The notes under the pieces: generated by a model | Seen by the model: only the letters and a program-made list of their open reading frames with translations | Database searches by the model: none | What the model was told of the DNA's origin: nothing | Shown here: positions 12,865 to 26,789 of the stretch, piece after piece | Position numbering within the stretch: position 1 is the stretch's first letter | Layout of the letters: each line of letters starts with the position of its first letter | Made by a program: the position numbers and the translations under genes | Source of the DNA: Cubamyces lactineus | Taxonomy: Eukaryota > Basidiomycota > Agaricomycetes > Polyporales > Polyporaceae | Reading direction: 5' to 3' | NCBI GenBank assembly: GCA_022376465.1 | Contig: JACDTU010000005.1 | Coordinates: forward strand, 1,290,001 to 1,354,000 | Length of the DNA: 64,000 nucleotides

Positions 12865-13528
12865 TCAGAGGTGCTCGGGGCCAATTTCAATGGAGTTCAC
12901 GTCCACGCCATCCTTGAACCAGCGATCCTCCTCGGATATGGCCACGTCGTTGCCGCTCATCTGACGCTTGCGCATCAAACCGTCGTCATTGAACGTCCAG
13001 TCCTAGGAATCCGTGGAGTATGAGCGCTGTGCCTTCACATAGAAGCCCGAGGGGACGTACCTCCAAGCCGTACGTGCGGTACCACTGACGCTTGCCGTCG
13101 GACTTGTCTTCGTACCATTCATAGAAAAACTTGTAGATGGTTGGTGTTCAGTATAAGAAGGTTTTGGACGATGTGTCAGCCACAAACCTGAACGGCGATC
13201 TTGTTGTCGGTGAAGGCGAAGAGGTCCTTCCTGAGACGGTAACCGTTCTCCTTGGACCACTTCTTGGTGAGGAAGTCAACGACCTCCTCACGGCCCTTGA
13301 TGAACGAGTCACGGTTGCGCCAGATGGTATCGGGCTGTGGGAGAACGCCGCGGCGCGGGCGTCGGTAAACATCTGATGTCTGCTATGAGGCACAACGCGT
13401 AGATGAAGGAGACGAACCGTGTATGCCAGCGAGACCTTGGCGGGATCCCTGGTGTTCCACAGATCCTGCGCCACCTTGACCTTCTGAAGGGCAGTCTCGG
13501 CAGTGAACGGGGGTACGATAGGGGCCAT
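12865..13528 (-). CDS. DUF1348 family, NTF2-like fold protein
   Basis: A small soluble protein of the DUF1348 family, which adopts the NTF2/SnoaL cone fold; its reaction is not known to me. The start at 13526-13528 reads [17 protein letters not shown], the usual N-terminus of the family. [18 protein letters not shown] follows. An intron ends at a CCCACAG acceptor and the next exon gives [11 protein letters not shown] and [20 protein letters not shown]. Later exons give [17 protein letters not shown] and a C-terminal [13 protein letters not shown] segment. The stop is at 12865-12867. Length and motif order match the bacterial and fungal members, so the gene appears complete. Confidence 0.88.
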
Positions 13529-13610
13529 GTTGTGGATGTATGCTGTCTGGACCAGAGAGAGCTGGAATGTGCTTGGACGGTTTGGTGGATATGGCGCGCG
13601 CTGATGCTGC

Positions 13611-13620
13611 CTATATAGTA
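13611..13620 (-). promoter_or_regulatory. TATA box of the DUF1348 gene
   Basis: A TATATAG element on the minus strand lies about 85 bases upstream of the start codon at 13528, a plausible distance for a core promoter. Confidence 0.5.
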
Positions 13621-16600
13621 CGGCGTATTGTCAAGAATTTGGAATGTGGAGATGAGCAAGCGGTGTTCGTGACTTTGGAGGAGGTATGTAGCTTCGTCAG
13701 CTGATGTGCTGACAACGGTGCAGAAGTGAGGACAGTGAGGAGTAAGTTACTAAGTACAGTGTCTCGAGCTCGCTCCTCGCGCGATCGAGTACATAATCGA
13801 ACACGGACCTCCGCGGAGAAGCTCTGAACGCGGGTTGCCATAATGACTCTGAGTCCACACTGACCGTTTCTGCTGCTGGAGCGTACATGGAGTCTAGGCG
13901 CCCAGGGCCATGGTAAAAGCATCGCCGCATCGATGGTGGACTCGTGGCCCAGTCTGCGGATCCTCAATCGACTGTGCATGTGTCCTACCCACCCGAGATC
14001 TTGCCTCACGCTTGCATTCCAACCCACCGTCGGTATATCCGTCCTCAACCAAAAACTCTGCACCGTGGTGATGAGCTCACCGTCGTCGCGATCGCACACC
14101 TGCGATACGACGCTCAAGACGAGTCACGACCAGCATTGCCGGCATGCCGTCCCGCCGTTGGTCAGCGCGGCGATTTGGCACGCAACAGGGTGTGCCCTGG
14201 TGCGTGATCGCGATAGGGTGGCCCCAGGTGCGCGATGAACGGCCAAGATGAGCACAGCTGTCAAAGCCTGCATGTGATCAATGCTCTTCCTCTGTGGGTA
14301 TGGACCACGCCACCCGAGGCACACCGAGCTGTGGTGCATGCGAGAGCGACAGCGCGTTGCTGCGCCCAGATATGCGCGCCTTTCTCACCGGCATTCTTCG
14401 TCTCAATGCTGGTTAGTGACCGGCGAGTGTGAGATGAACGGGCCATCGCAGGGTCGACCAATTACGTAGCCTCTGTGTAACCGGAGTAAAGTCCATAGCC
14501 TATATTCCTTCGTGCGACCGGATATCGTCGATGGCGATTCGTCGTTGCGAGCTTTCAGACGGTCCCAAGCCCGTACAACACCGAAGATACGAATCAGGGG
14601 ACAAGGGGAATCCTAAGCATCAAGGGGACTGCGTACATCCGTCGACACGCCACATCGGCCACGCGAGACAAAGTGAGCCACATACCACTAACTATAGCCA
14701 CGCTCCGAGTGGGCATCATTCAATTTGCAAAGTCCTCGCGCACTTGTGGGGGCCATGAACATTCACGACTCGCTCACTTGAGGCCACCGAAGGCTTGTGA
14801 TGGTTGTGCACGAGCGAAGAATATCCCCGACCATGTGTACTTTGATGAGACTGACTGCGAAATGGGGAAGAGGAGTCTAGATGGCATCGACGTATGCTAT
14901 GTATTTCGAACGCCGTGTGCGTCCGGGTGCGTCGTGCGATCCGAGGTCGAGCGCCATCTAAACCAAGTCGGCGGCCTCTGCCACATTGGCTGTGCGCCCA
15001 TACCGGCGGATGGGTATCGCCACCTAGTTATCAGCGAACCACGTCAAACTATTTTTGATGATCTTCGAGGGCAGCCGCCAAGGCGCCAACGTTTGTTCAC
15101 TACCGGCCTGCCCTAACCGCGCTGGATGCAGAACATCTACCAGCAAGGGAGCAGCAAGGTTTCGCCACGGCGCGTCGCCCATGTCGACTGGTCGCAGTTA
15201 AATCAATTTCTCCGCAGTCGGGAGCTGGAGCTGGAGAGGCCTGGCACGTCGACTCAAGAACGGTACCCTAAAGTCATCGTGAGTCCAGGTGGTCAAAAGC
15301 AGTTTGCAAACTTGCCCGAGGGCATGGAGCACAGCTGCACCGGAGCCGCGATGCGGTTAATCGCTGGAGATTACCTCGAGGAGATTACGGTCGGTTCCAG
15401 GGAAGAACATAAGCTGGCTTCGTGACGCCTAGCTGCAAGTAGAGGCTGGGATGAGTAAGATGGACGAAAGACTCGTCCGGAAGGAGAAGGAACGGTAAGA
15501 CGCGGTGGTAGCAGCAGTGCACATTCCGAGTGTGTCGGGCCTCGGCGGCATCTCCCGTGTAGGCGCTCAGATGAGAAAGAGCGCTCGCCAGCATCCGTCC
15601 CGCTCGAAAACGTACGCCTGTCACCAACGAAACATCTCTGAACATGCTATCCCACTCCATATGGCCGCAGCAGCAGAATGCACCCGGAGTAAGTGCTCGT
15701 TTGCAAGCCAGATCGGATGCAATGGGGTCATCAGTCGGTTAGGTACCCGGACATTGAAGTTGGCACTCGGCGGAGGCTTGCTATCGTAGTACTTTGTACG
15801 CGCACGTTGGGACCTATGGTCCACGTCCCATGCGCACCGGGTGCGTAACATCTCAGTGGCGATGCCTACACACTCCGTGTTTCTGCTCGTCCCATTCCTC
15901 CCCGGACTGCGCGAGCCTGTCGAGGGCACGCAGTCCATAGAGCATTGACCCGATGGTGTGGTACATCGCGATTCGCCAGCTGTCCCGGTGCCCGCGCCCG
16001 GCAAGTGCTGTTGAACACGACGAACGCGGATGCTGAACGCGGCACATCGAACTCGCCTTTGTTTCGCGAGCCAGTCGCCACGCTGTGCCCATCTTGTGTT
16101 CACTTTTGGTCGAGATCCTATCGCAATTCTGCTGTAACGTCCGACGCTGGGCGCTACCGAGGCCTGCGGGACGCATCGGGAGGGTGATCACGGCTCGCGG
16201 TGGGCTGGATTCGACTAGTACGCTGCACATTTTTGCTCTTTTCCAAATACTCCTCCGTAGCCTTTCTGACTGTGTGTATGTGTCTGGTTGTGAGATGGCT
16301 GTGTCCGTCGTCTCCTGATCTGAGTTAGCTCCGCGCGAGCGGGTGGCTGTCTTACAGATCGTACACGGCTGCCGCAATGGTGCCTGACAAATCAACGTCC
16401 GTCCTCCTCCTCTCGCGCGGCGGCGTCGCCCTGCTCGGTGACTGTTGTACATACGCGCAAGCCCATATTCGGCAGGCGAGGCCCCCCGCTCGAAACATCT
16501 TGTGTCCCTCGTCATCCTCTCCGCCCTCATCCTGGCGCCTGTGAATACTCACCCGAGTCACACAGCGTTTCATACCCTTTCAACCAAACCCAACTATGAC

Positions 16601-16675
16601 GCTGTGTCCATCCGAGGCGCTGCGTCGATGATAAATCTTCCCATTTGTTCCATTGTGTACGGACCGCTAAGGACG

Positions 16676-16683
16676 TATAAAAG
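16676..16683 (+). promoter_or_regulatory. TATA box of the Zn2Cys6 gene
   Basis: TATAAAAG lies about 70 bases upstream of the start at 16752, in the correct orientation for the transcription factor gene. Confidence 0.55.
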
Positions 16684-16751
16684 CCTAAGGGGTGCAGGTG
16701 AGCCTCCAACCACACGCTTCACTGCACAGACAACCACCACAACCAGCATAA

Positions 16752-18733
16752 ATGGCCTCCTCTTCCGCTCGACCCCTCAGCAGAGGTGCTGCATGCCTCC
16801 CTTGTCGCAAGCTCAAAGCAGTGAGTTCACCTCCTACGATGTTTGTCTCGACTTCAGTGCTAATCACCTCTACAGAAATGCGACGGAAACAAGCCGGCCT
16901 GTGGTCGCTGCATAGCGAACAACAGGCCAGACGACTGCGAATACGCTGTCGGTGGCGAAGTCACTCGATCTCGTCTTCTCGAGGAGAACATCGCGCTTCT
17001 CGAGGCTCGCATCCGCGAACTCGAAAACCCAGCCGAAGCGCCATCTGTGCGGCTCCATGATCCTCGTCGCCAGTCCGACGCTACTGCGGGCCCATCGCGC
17101 AGCGGACACCCCGAGATCTCCAGTATGCAACTATGCCCGCCGGCCATGCCGCCCCCGACAGGTTAGCATATTTCGCCCCATCACGCCGGAGGCTGTGCGC
17201 TCACATACTTACGCGATCTCAGGTTCGATCTCGCCCCCTACCCCGCAGGAGGGACAACTTCTGTGAGTGAAGCTGTGCTGAACCGCAATTTTCCCGTCAA
17301 TGCTAACTTTGCCGGTCTATGATACAGGCTGCAGACCTTCATGGCCAACGCATCGCAGGTCGGGTTCTTCCTTAACCCGGCGCGGTTCGTGCAGGCCATG
17401 AGTCTGCCCCGCCAGGCGCCCGGTGCCGTTAGCGAGTCCCTCGTCAACGCGGTCTACCTCTGGGGCAGCCGCTGGTCGACTTCGAACACGCTCCGCGCCA
17501 AGGAGGCATACTTTTGTAGGAACGCGGTGCAAGCCGTATCAGGTACTACGTTTTTCGCAGAGCCCATGGCACCGTCCAATGGCGCGCTCTATACGATTCA
17601 GACCGAAGTTCTGCTCGGCCTCTACTTCATGGCCACGGGCCGCTCCCTCGAGGGCAAGTACCATGGCGTGGCGGCCATCGCACTTACCATGGGGAGCAAG
17701 CTCCATCAGTTGGATGCCGTCAGCCTCGCGCGGGCGGGCATGGATCCGGTTTCCATCGGCGAGAAGATTCACGCGTTCTGGGCCGTGTACGCAATGGACA
17801 AAGAATGGGCCCTCGCGTTGAACCTCTCGCCGTCCATCTGTCAGCGGGGTAGGTCCGCCGTCAGGGTGACTACCCCGTGGCCGCTGAGTGTGGAGGCCTA
17901 CGAGCAGGTACGGCGTTCCTCTTCTTTGGACTTTGGCACTCTGTTTATGACCGGCCAGCAGGGTATAATTTCTGCGCGTCGCGGCTTCAACTATCTCATA
18001 GATGACTACATGCGTGGTCTGATCGACGATTCTGGAGACGAGTTCTCCCGTCTCGCCATTCGCGCCAAGGCAACTGCGCTCTGTGATAGCGCCCTCTATC
18101 TCTCCTCTATGTATAGAAATGGTACGTACTTTCGATATCGCCTGCGTGCTGCGGACGTCACTGAGCGCTGCTGTGTACAGACATACCCAACCGTGGCGAG
18201 TGGCTCGCACAATTCACCGCCCTCGACAACGCCATCGAACGCTTCCATCGCCAACTCGCTGCGATTCGAAACCGGGGCGTCGAAGACATGCGTGAGATGG
18301 TGGTCTCTCGGACGTTCGCCTGCGTCGCCGCCATCCAGCTGCACTCGGTGTTCGCCAGCCATCAGCCCGCATCGAGGCAGAAGAGCCTCTCCGTCGCGAT
18401 CGCATCGGCTCGGGCACTGGATGTGATCGACCTGAACCAGTGCCGGCATCTCGAACCGGTCATAGCTGTGAGTCGCACCTCCTCTCGGGGATACCTGGAT
18501 AATTGGTGCTGACACGTGCCATCTAGATGTATTGGCCGATCATTTGCAAGGTGCTCATCGAAGAGATCGGGCGTCTGAGAGCCAGTGCGGCTGGTGTGAG
18601 ACCTGAAGACTTCACCATTATCACTTCGAGCCTGGATAGAATCATGGGTGCCATGGCCCATTTCTCCCAGACCAGTCCTCTGATGGGTGCGTTGCCGTTC
18701 ACCGCTCAGACAATCAGCCTCACTGACATGTAA
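16752..18733 (+). CDS. Zn2Cys6 fungal transcription factor
   Basis: A fungal-type binuclear zinc cluster regulator. The start MASSSARPLSRGAACLPC is followed by an intron (16821-16875) inside the cluster. Splicing gives six cysteines with spacing C-X2-C-X6-C-X6-C-X2-C-X8-C (CLPC, then CDGNKPACGRC, then RPDDC). A Leu-rich segment beginning LLEENIALLEARIRELE follows and probably forms the dimerising coiled coil. The remaining exons read as the fungal-specific regulatory domain, including QTFMANASQVGFFLNPARF, TEVLLGLYFMATGRSLEGKYH and FWAVYAMDKEWALAL. The last exon ends FTAQTISLTDM at 18733. It should bind CGG-type sites in the nucleus and control an unknown gene set; no adjacent cluster makes its targets obvious. 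A TATA box lies just upstream. Confidence 0.88.
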
Positions 18734-19199
18734 AACCAGCCTCGAACCTCGCGGAGATACAGCAGCTCCGTGCCGCCGCCCAACGCTAATGGGCACACGA
18801 CCTCGTTCTATCCCCATAGAGAACTTTCTTGACTTGCACCGTCTTATGCGTTAGGCTGTTTGACATTATGTTTCTTGTGCAACACCCCCCTTCATTATAT
18901 TATTGCTATACCCGTGCGACGCTATGTATGTAGATGCGTATCAATTGATCCTATATTCCAGTCACCCTTTGCTGTGTTTCGTATCAGCGTGTGCCATCAC
19001 TGTGTGGCCACCCAGCAACGTTGTTCTACGACACCTTCCATATGGGGCACAGCCCCTCCCGTGATCGTAGCCGGTACAAGGTTCCGGCGCGTCTCCAGCT
19101 CCTTCTCTCCCGCATACACCTTCCAAACAGCCGTTGCTACACTCCTCCGCCACCGTTTCAGCCGTCCGGAGCAATCACACTTGCATAGTCAGCGCACGC
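18734..19199. other. Intergenic region between TF and SNARE genes
   Basis: It holds the 3' untranslated region of the Zn2Cys6 gene and the promoter of the SNARE gene, both on the plus strand. Nothing else is recognised. Confidence 0.5.
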
Positions 19200-20038
19200 A
19201 TGGCGTCCCTGGCGAAACTCACGTCCCTCTCGACGCAAACGCTGTCGTTGTTGCTCGAGCGCCAGCGGCTGCAGAACCTCAACTCGCCCTCGCTTCACAC
19301 GCAGCAGATTGCGCGCAACCTCGAGCAGCTGCGTGCTGGCATCCTGGAGCTGGAAGGGCGGGAAGGCATCTCTGAAGCATCTAGGTTGCTGCGATCCCAG
19401 CACGAACGTATGCGGGGTATGTTGGGTGCAGAGGCGGATGCTGCGGGGGTGCAACGGTGCGTCATAGCGTAGCTTTACAAACTGTGCAGCACGTTTATCG
19501 GTGAGAATGGTAGATGCGAAGAGCCTCAGCCAGTCGTAGCGGAGACTGTGTCTTCAAGTTCCTCCTCGTCGAGCCCTGCGCCGCCAGCAGCCGCGGCTTC
19601 GCCGCTACCACCACCACCCGTGACCTCTGACAACGCCGACTACGCCCCATATACCGACGACCCCGAATCAGGGTACACATCAGAAGATATGCTGCTGCAA
19701 CAACGCCGGATCATGGACGACCAGGACGTGCATCTAGACGAGCTCTCCCGCTCTATCACCCGACAGAGAGATATTTCGCTGCAAATCAATGACGAGCTAG
19801 ACGTACATACTGGGCTCCTCGAGGGCCTCGATCACGACCTGGATAGGACGGATAGCCGGCTCACACATGCGAGACGAAAACTCGATCGAGTCGCAAGGGG
19901 TGCCAAGGAGAATGGTGAGCAGAGTCGGCATCTCCAGAACCTACTCTATTCTGATCCTGAGTACGCCCAGGTTCTACCGTGATGATAGGACTTTTGATTC
20001 TCGTACTGCTCATTCTCATCATCGTGTTCAAGACATAA
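19200..20038 (+). CDS. Qc-SNARE, syntaxin-8-like
   Basis: A tail-anchored Qc-type SNARE for endosomal or late-Golgi membrane fusion. Exon 1 (19200-19456) begins MASLAKLTSLSTQTLSLLLE and holds the N-terminal helical region. Exon 2 starts at 19490 and reads TFIGENGRCEEPQP, followed by a Ser/Pro-rich linker. The SNARE helix runs from about SEDMLLQQRRIMDDQDVHLDE through QINDELDVHTGLLEGLDHDLD to RARRKLDRVARGAKEN-like heptads. A final intron ends at 19988 and the last exon encodes a tail anchor, LLILVLLILIIVFKT, then stop at 20036-20038. This exon is only 50 bases and is easily missed. Domain order and length match Syn8/STX8 proteins, although the exact orthologue is inferred. Confidence 0.82.
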
Positions 20039-20190
20039 TATGTGAACGCTTCCATATACCCCCGGACTTTGCAGACCTCCCATCTATGGATATGTACACC
20101 ATTTCTACATTATACAACACATAATGGCCCCACACGCAAACGTCTGCGTGACATCATGCGAATCCAAGCAGGTGTTGATCGGATGTAGCT

Positions 20191-21465
20191 TCAGGCACTA
20201 TAGCCTACGCGATTATATGCAAGCCAGAACTCCGAGCCGCCTTCCTCGCACCACCCCAGCGGACCTAGATCGCACTCGGCGCATGCCAACAGTTTCAACT
20301 TGCGACCGCTAGGACCTGCGTGCGTGGCTCAGTAAGGCGACAACGGTCAACGAACGCAGGATTAAGGCCGACACACCCGTCATCTGCACGGCACGAGAAA
20401 AGCCAATGTTTTCAAACGCCATCGCGTTCGGCTTGACAAGCCACCACTGCGCAGTGGCAGGCGGGGCCGGAAGCGCTCCGATGTAGCCAGGAAGCGCCTG
20501 GCCCGGCTGGTCGAGCTGCATGCTCTCGCGTTCTACCCAGCTCGCGACACCGTTCTTGAGAATGACACTTCCGCATCCGGGACGGGGGCACAGCAAATCG
20601 TACTTGTTCGTCGGCGCTCCGTCGGTGCCATCTGTCTTGATATCCGCCACGACGTCCTGGACCGCGTTCGGAAACGAAGAGAGGAGGCGCGCAGCGGGGC
20701 GCGTACGTGTCGCTGATCGTTGTAGCGCCTCCCAGAGGCCAGCCGGGAGTCCTTGTGGCTCCGACGAACTTTGTGCGACCGGCTGCCGTCCGGGTGCTGA
20801 CGCGTGGGCCGTGGCGTCTGTGGCACGAAGCTCTTTACGCATCTCGTACCAAGGACGGGAGCCGTGGACGACAGCGCTCAGCCCGACCCACTCGAAGCCG
20901 GCTTTCTCATAGAACCCTCGGAGCTCCTCGTGGGCGATGAGCAAGACTCGTTCGTAGCTCGCGCCCGAGCGCGCCGCACGCTCGGCTCGAGAGACAAATT
21001 CTTTGACGAGGTTGAGGCCGACGTGCTTGCGGCGGTGCTCAGGGTCGACGCAGACGGAGTGGATGCATATGGAGGGTGATCCGGGGACGTGCGTCGACAT
21101 TGATTCGTGCGTGAGCGTGTCGTCCGGTGAGAGCGTCGCGCAGACATAGCCGATAAGTTCACGTCCATTGCCTTCGGGCGAGGGGAGGAATGCTCCGAGA
21201 AAGAGCTCGGGGGCCTGTGACTGCCGATACCTGTACTACATCAGGCCGTGAATTGTATGGTGTGACGTCCACTAGGATACCTGAAAGTCTCCAGACTTCC
21301 GGCCTCGTCTTCTGGATATCCTGCGATCGTAACAAAACATCATCAGCTAGGTTGACAAACAAACAAACCTAGAGGGAGCGCGGGAGTCGGGCATTTACCG
21401 CGTGCTTCGATCTTGTGAGCATCTTCGAGCTCGTGGGCAGAGACCAGATCATAGATTATGGACAT
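20191..21465 (-). CDS. GNAT acetyltransferase fused to an Mss4-type zinc domain
   Basis: The N-terminal half is a GNAT fold resembling serotonin N-acetyltransferase-like enzymes. It reads MSIIYDLVSAHELEDA, then GYPEDEAGSLETF across an intron, then IHSVCVDPEHRRKHVG, the acetyl-CoA pyrophosphate loop. GFYEKAGFEWVGLS is the usual C-terminal GNAT strand. The C-terminal half matches the Mss4/Dss4 fold. CPRPGCGSVIL supplies one cysteine pair and FENIGFSR the conserved strand. After an intron with a GTGTGT donor, KLLACAECDLGPLGW supplies the second pair. The stop is at 20191-20193. Mss4 proteins bind nucleotide-poor Rab GTPases, so an acetyltransferase acting near vesicle transport is possible but inferred. 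An upstream in-frame start is possible. Neighbouring gene 19200-20038 is a SNARE, convergent and about 150 bases away. Confidence 0.82.
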
Positions 21466-22872
21466 CTCCGGGTATCTTTGCGGGACTTCTCTGAGATGCG
21501 ACTGATGATGAAGTCGTTGAACACAAGTTGCGGAGGAGGTACAGCGCCGGCACCGATGGTCAGTAAGTAACTCGAATACAGCCGGGCGGGCGTCCACTGC
21601 TTCTTTCCTTGATCTGCTGCCGGCCGCGCCACAATCTGGGATCCACGACTACGGGCGTCTCGGAACAGTGCACCGAACACTATCATCTACATCTCGCCCG
21701 AGATACCCGTAGTTGCACTCTACACGCCCAGGCTACTCACTCACATATTTGAACAACGCCACGACATCAAGCCGCAAGTCCACCTGGCATATGCACCAGC
21801 TCGGAGCCAAGCGCTACCGAATTGCGATCATCATGGTGCACGCTGGCTAACCACGTCCGATGGGTTTGTGGTGCAGGGCGTGTAGGCCACTCAATATTCA
21901 ATATCACGTCCGCGCCGAGTCGGTGCGTTGGAAACTCATTCCATCATGCAGAAAGTTTTGGAGACGACCTAATGACCGTGACCGCAAAGTTGACCGTTGT
22001 GCGTGCAGTCCCTATTCCGCACAAACATCCGTTTCTGGTCGACAGCCGTGATCATCTCTGCACCGAGATTCGGAATCCATTCCTAACGCAACGTGGTCAA
22101 GAAGCACTCAACGTCTAACAGCCTTGCGTTGCGGTGATGCTGTAGAATTCTCCTCCCGAGCACCGGTTGGTGCCTGCATCGAATTCCGAATGCGTCGGGT
22201 CAACGGAGAAGTTAGGGTACGGTACGTTCATAGCATGCACCCGCGATGCACCTCCACGAACGGATCCAAAAAAGCTAAAATGGATTCTTGCACGCGTCCG
22301 GGCCTCAGCTGAGGTGTGTATGCACAGCGATGATTGCAACTATTAGATCGATGCTCAGAGCCCCCAACCCAGGATCAGCGAGACAATCTCTTCGAACAAG
22401 ATGATATCGATGTCATTGATGTGTACACCTAGCTAGAGATTCAACCGAACGATTGGGAGCTACGCTCGGGCACCGATCCCGGTACCACAAGCGTTCATCA
22501 TGGGCACTCCGAAGTGAGATGGCCTTCTCGGGCACCCTAGGATAGAAGCTCACCGTCCCTCAAAGACTAACCAGAGACCGTGGAAGCGGCTTGCCGTATC
22601 TGGAGGAACCACCGTCGACTGCACAAGCGGTTTTGGCCTTACACACACAGTATATCGTGCCAACATCTGCTGTGCAACATAGACGATGTCGTGCAAGAAT
22701 TCTCAGTCCATAAACAATTCTCAAACTCTATCGAGACATCGTGTAAATTCACACCAACAGCAGCATATCTGCCTCGACAAAGACGTCTGCCACAACACCG
22801 GTAATATGCTCATAATCGAAATTTCGACAATAATGTCCGAACTGTTCGAGCCACATCGACGCGCACAACAGA

Positions 22873-22901
22873 ATACATACATACGTACATACATACGTGC
22901 G
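22873..22901 (+). repeat. TACA/TACG microsatellite
   Basis: Tandem tetranucleotide units of TACA with TACG interruptions, about seven copies. Confidence 0.75.
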
Positions 22902-23075
22902 AGCAGGAGGAACGAAGACAGGAGCGATCTCGACTCGCAACTCGCAACTCGTACTTGAGCACACAACCAGAACCATCGCAAAGACCAAGCTCGAATTCAA
23001 ATTCGACAAAGAAGAGGGGAGGGTAAAACGCCAAGGATACAGTTTCAAACGGGGCAGCAGCGTCCATACGCGTGT

Positions 23076-23110
23076 ACGGTGTGTGTATGCATGTGTGTGT
23101 GTGTATGGGT
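23076..23110 (+). repeat. GT-rich dinucleotide tract
   Basis: An imperfect GT/TG repeat with ATG interruptions; no function is implied. Confidence 0.7.
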
Positions 23111-23602
23111 GCGGCGTATACGGGCAGCGGTGTGCTGTGTGCGTACGGCGCATAATAAGTACTAATAGGGTGCACGCTCTCTGATCCGAGTCTGGGTAGA
23201 AGGACAAACACACAACAACGGCGATCGAGGGGGCACGACGACGACGATGACGACGAACATCAGGGAAAGAGGAGATACACAGAGATGAGGTGGGGCAGCG
23301 AGCGAGCGAATGGGACGACGACATCTGCAAGATTTACCAGGGAGCAGGGGAGTGGGTGGAATGACAGATAAGGAAAGGCGGAAGGAGGGACACGGGAGAC
23401 CGTGCGATAAACTTAGAAAGGAGGGGAGAGGGCGCGTACTGATGCAAGAACCAGCGACGCATTGACGAGAGCGAACATGGAGAGGGGTAAGAGGTAAGGG
23501 TGCTTAGGAATGCGACACAATGTGTGCGTAGGCAAACCCACAATAGCCCCAGCAGAATGGAAGGCGACGTGGGCGGGCGAATGAGCAGGGAACACAACGC
23601 CC

Positions 23603-26098
<2,496 letters not shown>

Positions 26099-26789
26099 GG
26101 TGGTGGTGAGGGACGTAGAGGACGAGGGCAGGACAGCGCCCGGCTGGGGGAGGGAGGAGGGTGCGGGACGAGCGCCGGCGGATGGTCGTGGTGTGGATGA
26201 GAGCCGCGTCTTGCACTTGACTCTTCCTTCTCTCTCTCTCATCCTCCCCGACGTCCATCCGCCCTCCCCTCCGCGTTCCGCTCGCCCATTCTCTCCTTCC
26301 GCTCTCTGCGGAGATCTTTATCACGCGTCTCTCTCGCTGCTCCTGTATGAACACCGTCACTCAGCCACTCGCTCACTTTCCTTGGGGGGCTCCTATCTAT
26401 CCTCGTCATCGCTCACGGGTACGACCACTCTCCGACTTCCATCGGCACGCCCGTTCCTCCCTCCGAATCTCACACAATCCATCCGCACACACTCCTCGTT
26501 CCTCCTCTCGCTCTGGTTCCGCACTCTCGCATCTCTCGCTCTCAGAGAGCCCTCTGTCCCGCACTCTATCAGGTCTCGAGGCAACGACTGACACAAGCTG
26601 AAACCCTGTCAGCTAAAGAGGCTCCGCTGCGGAACCATCTCCAGAAGAACCTCATGGAATGCACCACTAGTACTACGTCTACTTTTACACCGCGCGCGCA
26701 GCGCTCCCGGTTCTAGTCCTCCTATGAACTCCTGCCATGAACGGCGTGAACCCCCGCGCTCATCAACCCAGCGCCGTCTAAGTCCGGGG
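26099..26789. other. Promoter region of the Sch9-like kinase and 3' flank of the amidotransferase
   Basis: The first 500 bases are strikingly CT-rich on the plus strand (CTCTC and TCCTCC runs), so purine-rich on the kinase's coding strand, as is common in fungal promoters and 5' leaders. Open frames here (26007-26591) are low complexity and not called. Confidence 0.5.

Larger units (their letters stand above)
13529..16751. other. Gene-poor stretch
   Basis: Over 3 kb with no gene I can support. Open frames on both strands (for example 15126-15425 plus and 15853-16530 minus) lack recognisable domains and lack convincing splice continuations. The right end holds the promoter of the Zn2Cys6 gene. 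Confidence 0.5.
21466..23602. other. Intergenic region with microsatellites
   Basis: It contains the promoter of the GNAT-Mss4 gene (minus) and the 3' flank of the kinase gene (minus). Low-complexity tracts occur at 22873-22901 (TACA-type) and 23076-23110 (GT-rich). The 193-residue open frame at 22749-23330 (minus) follows these repeats and has no domain, so I do not call it a gene. Confidence 0.55.

Noticed and set aside
15126..15425. A 99-residue plus-strand frame
   Set aside because: No domain, no upstream promoter signal, and no continuation through introns.
22749..23330. A 193-residue minus-strand frame
   Set aside because: Most of it translates microsatellites and low-complexity sequence (TH and SS runs) and it sits in the 3' flank of the kinase gene.
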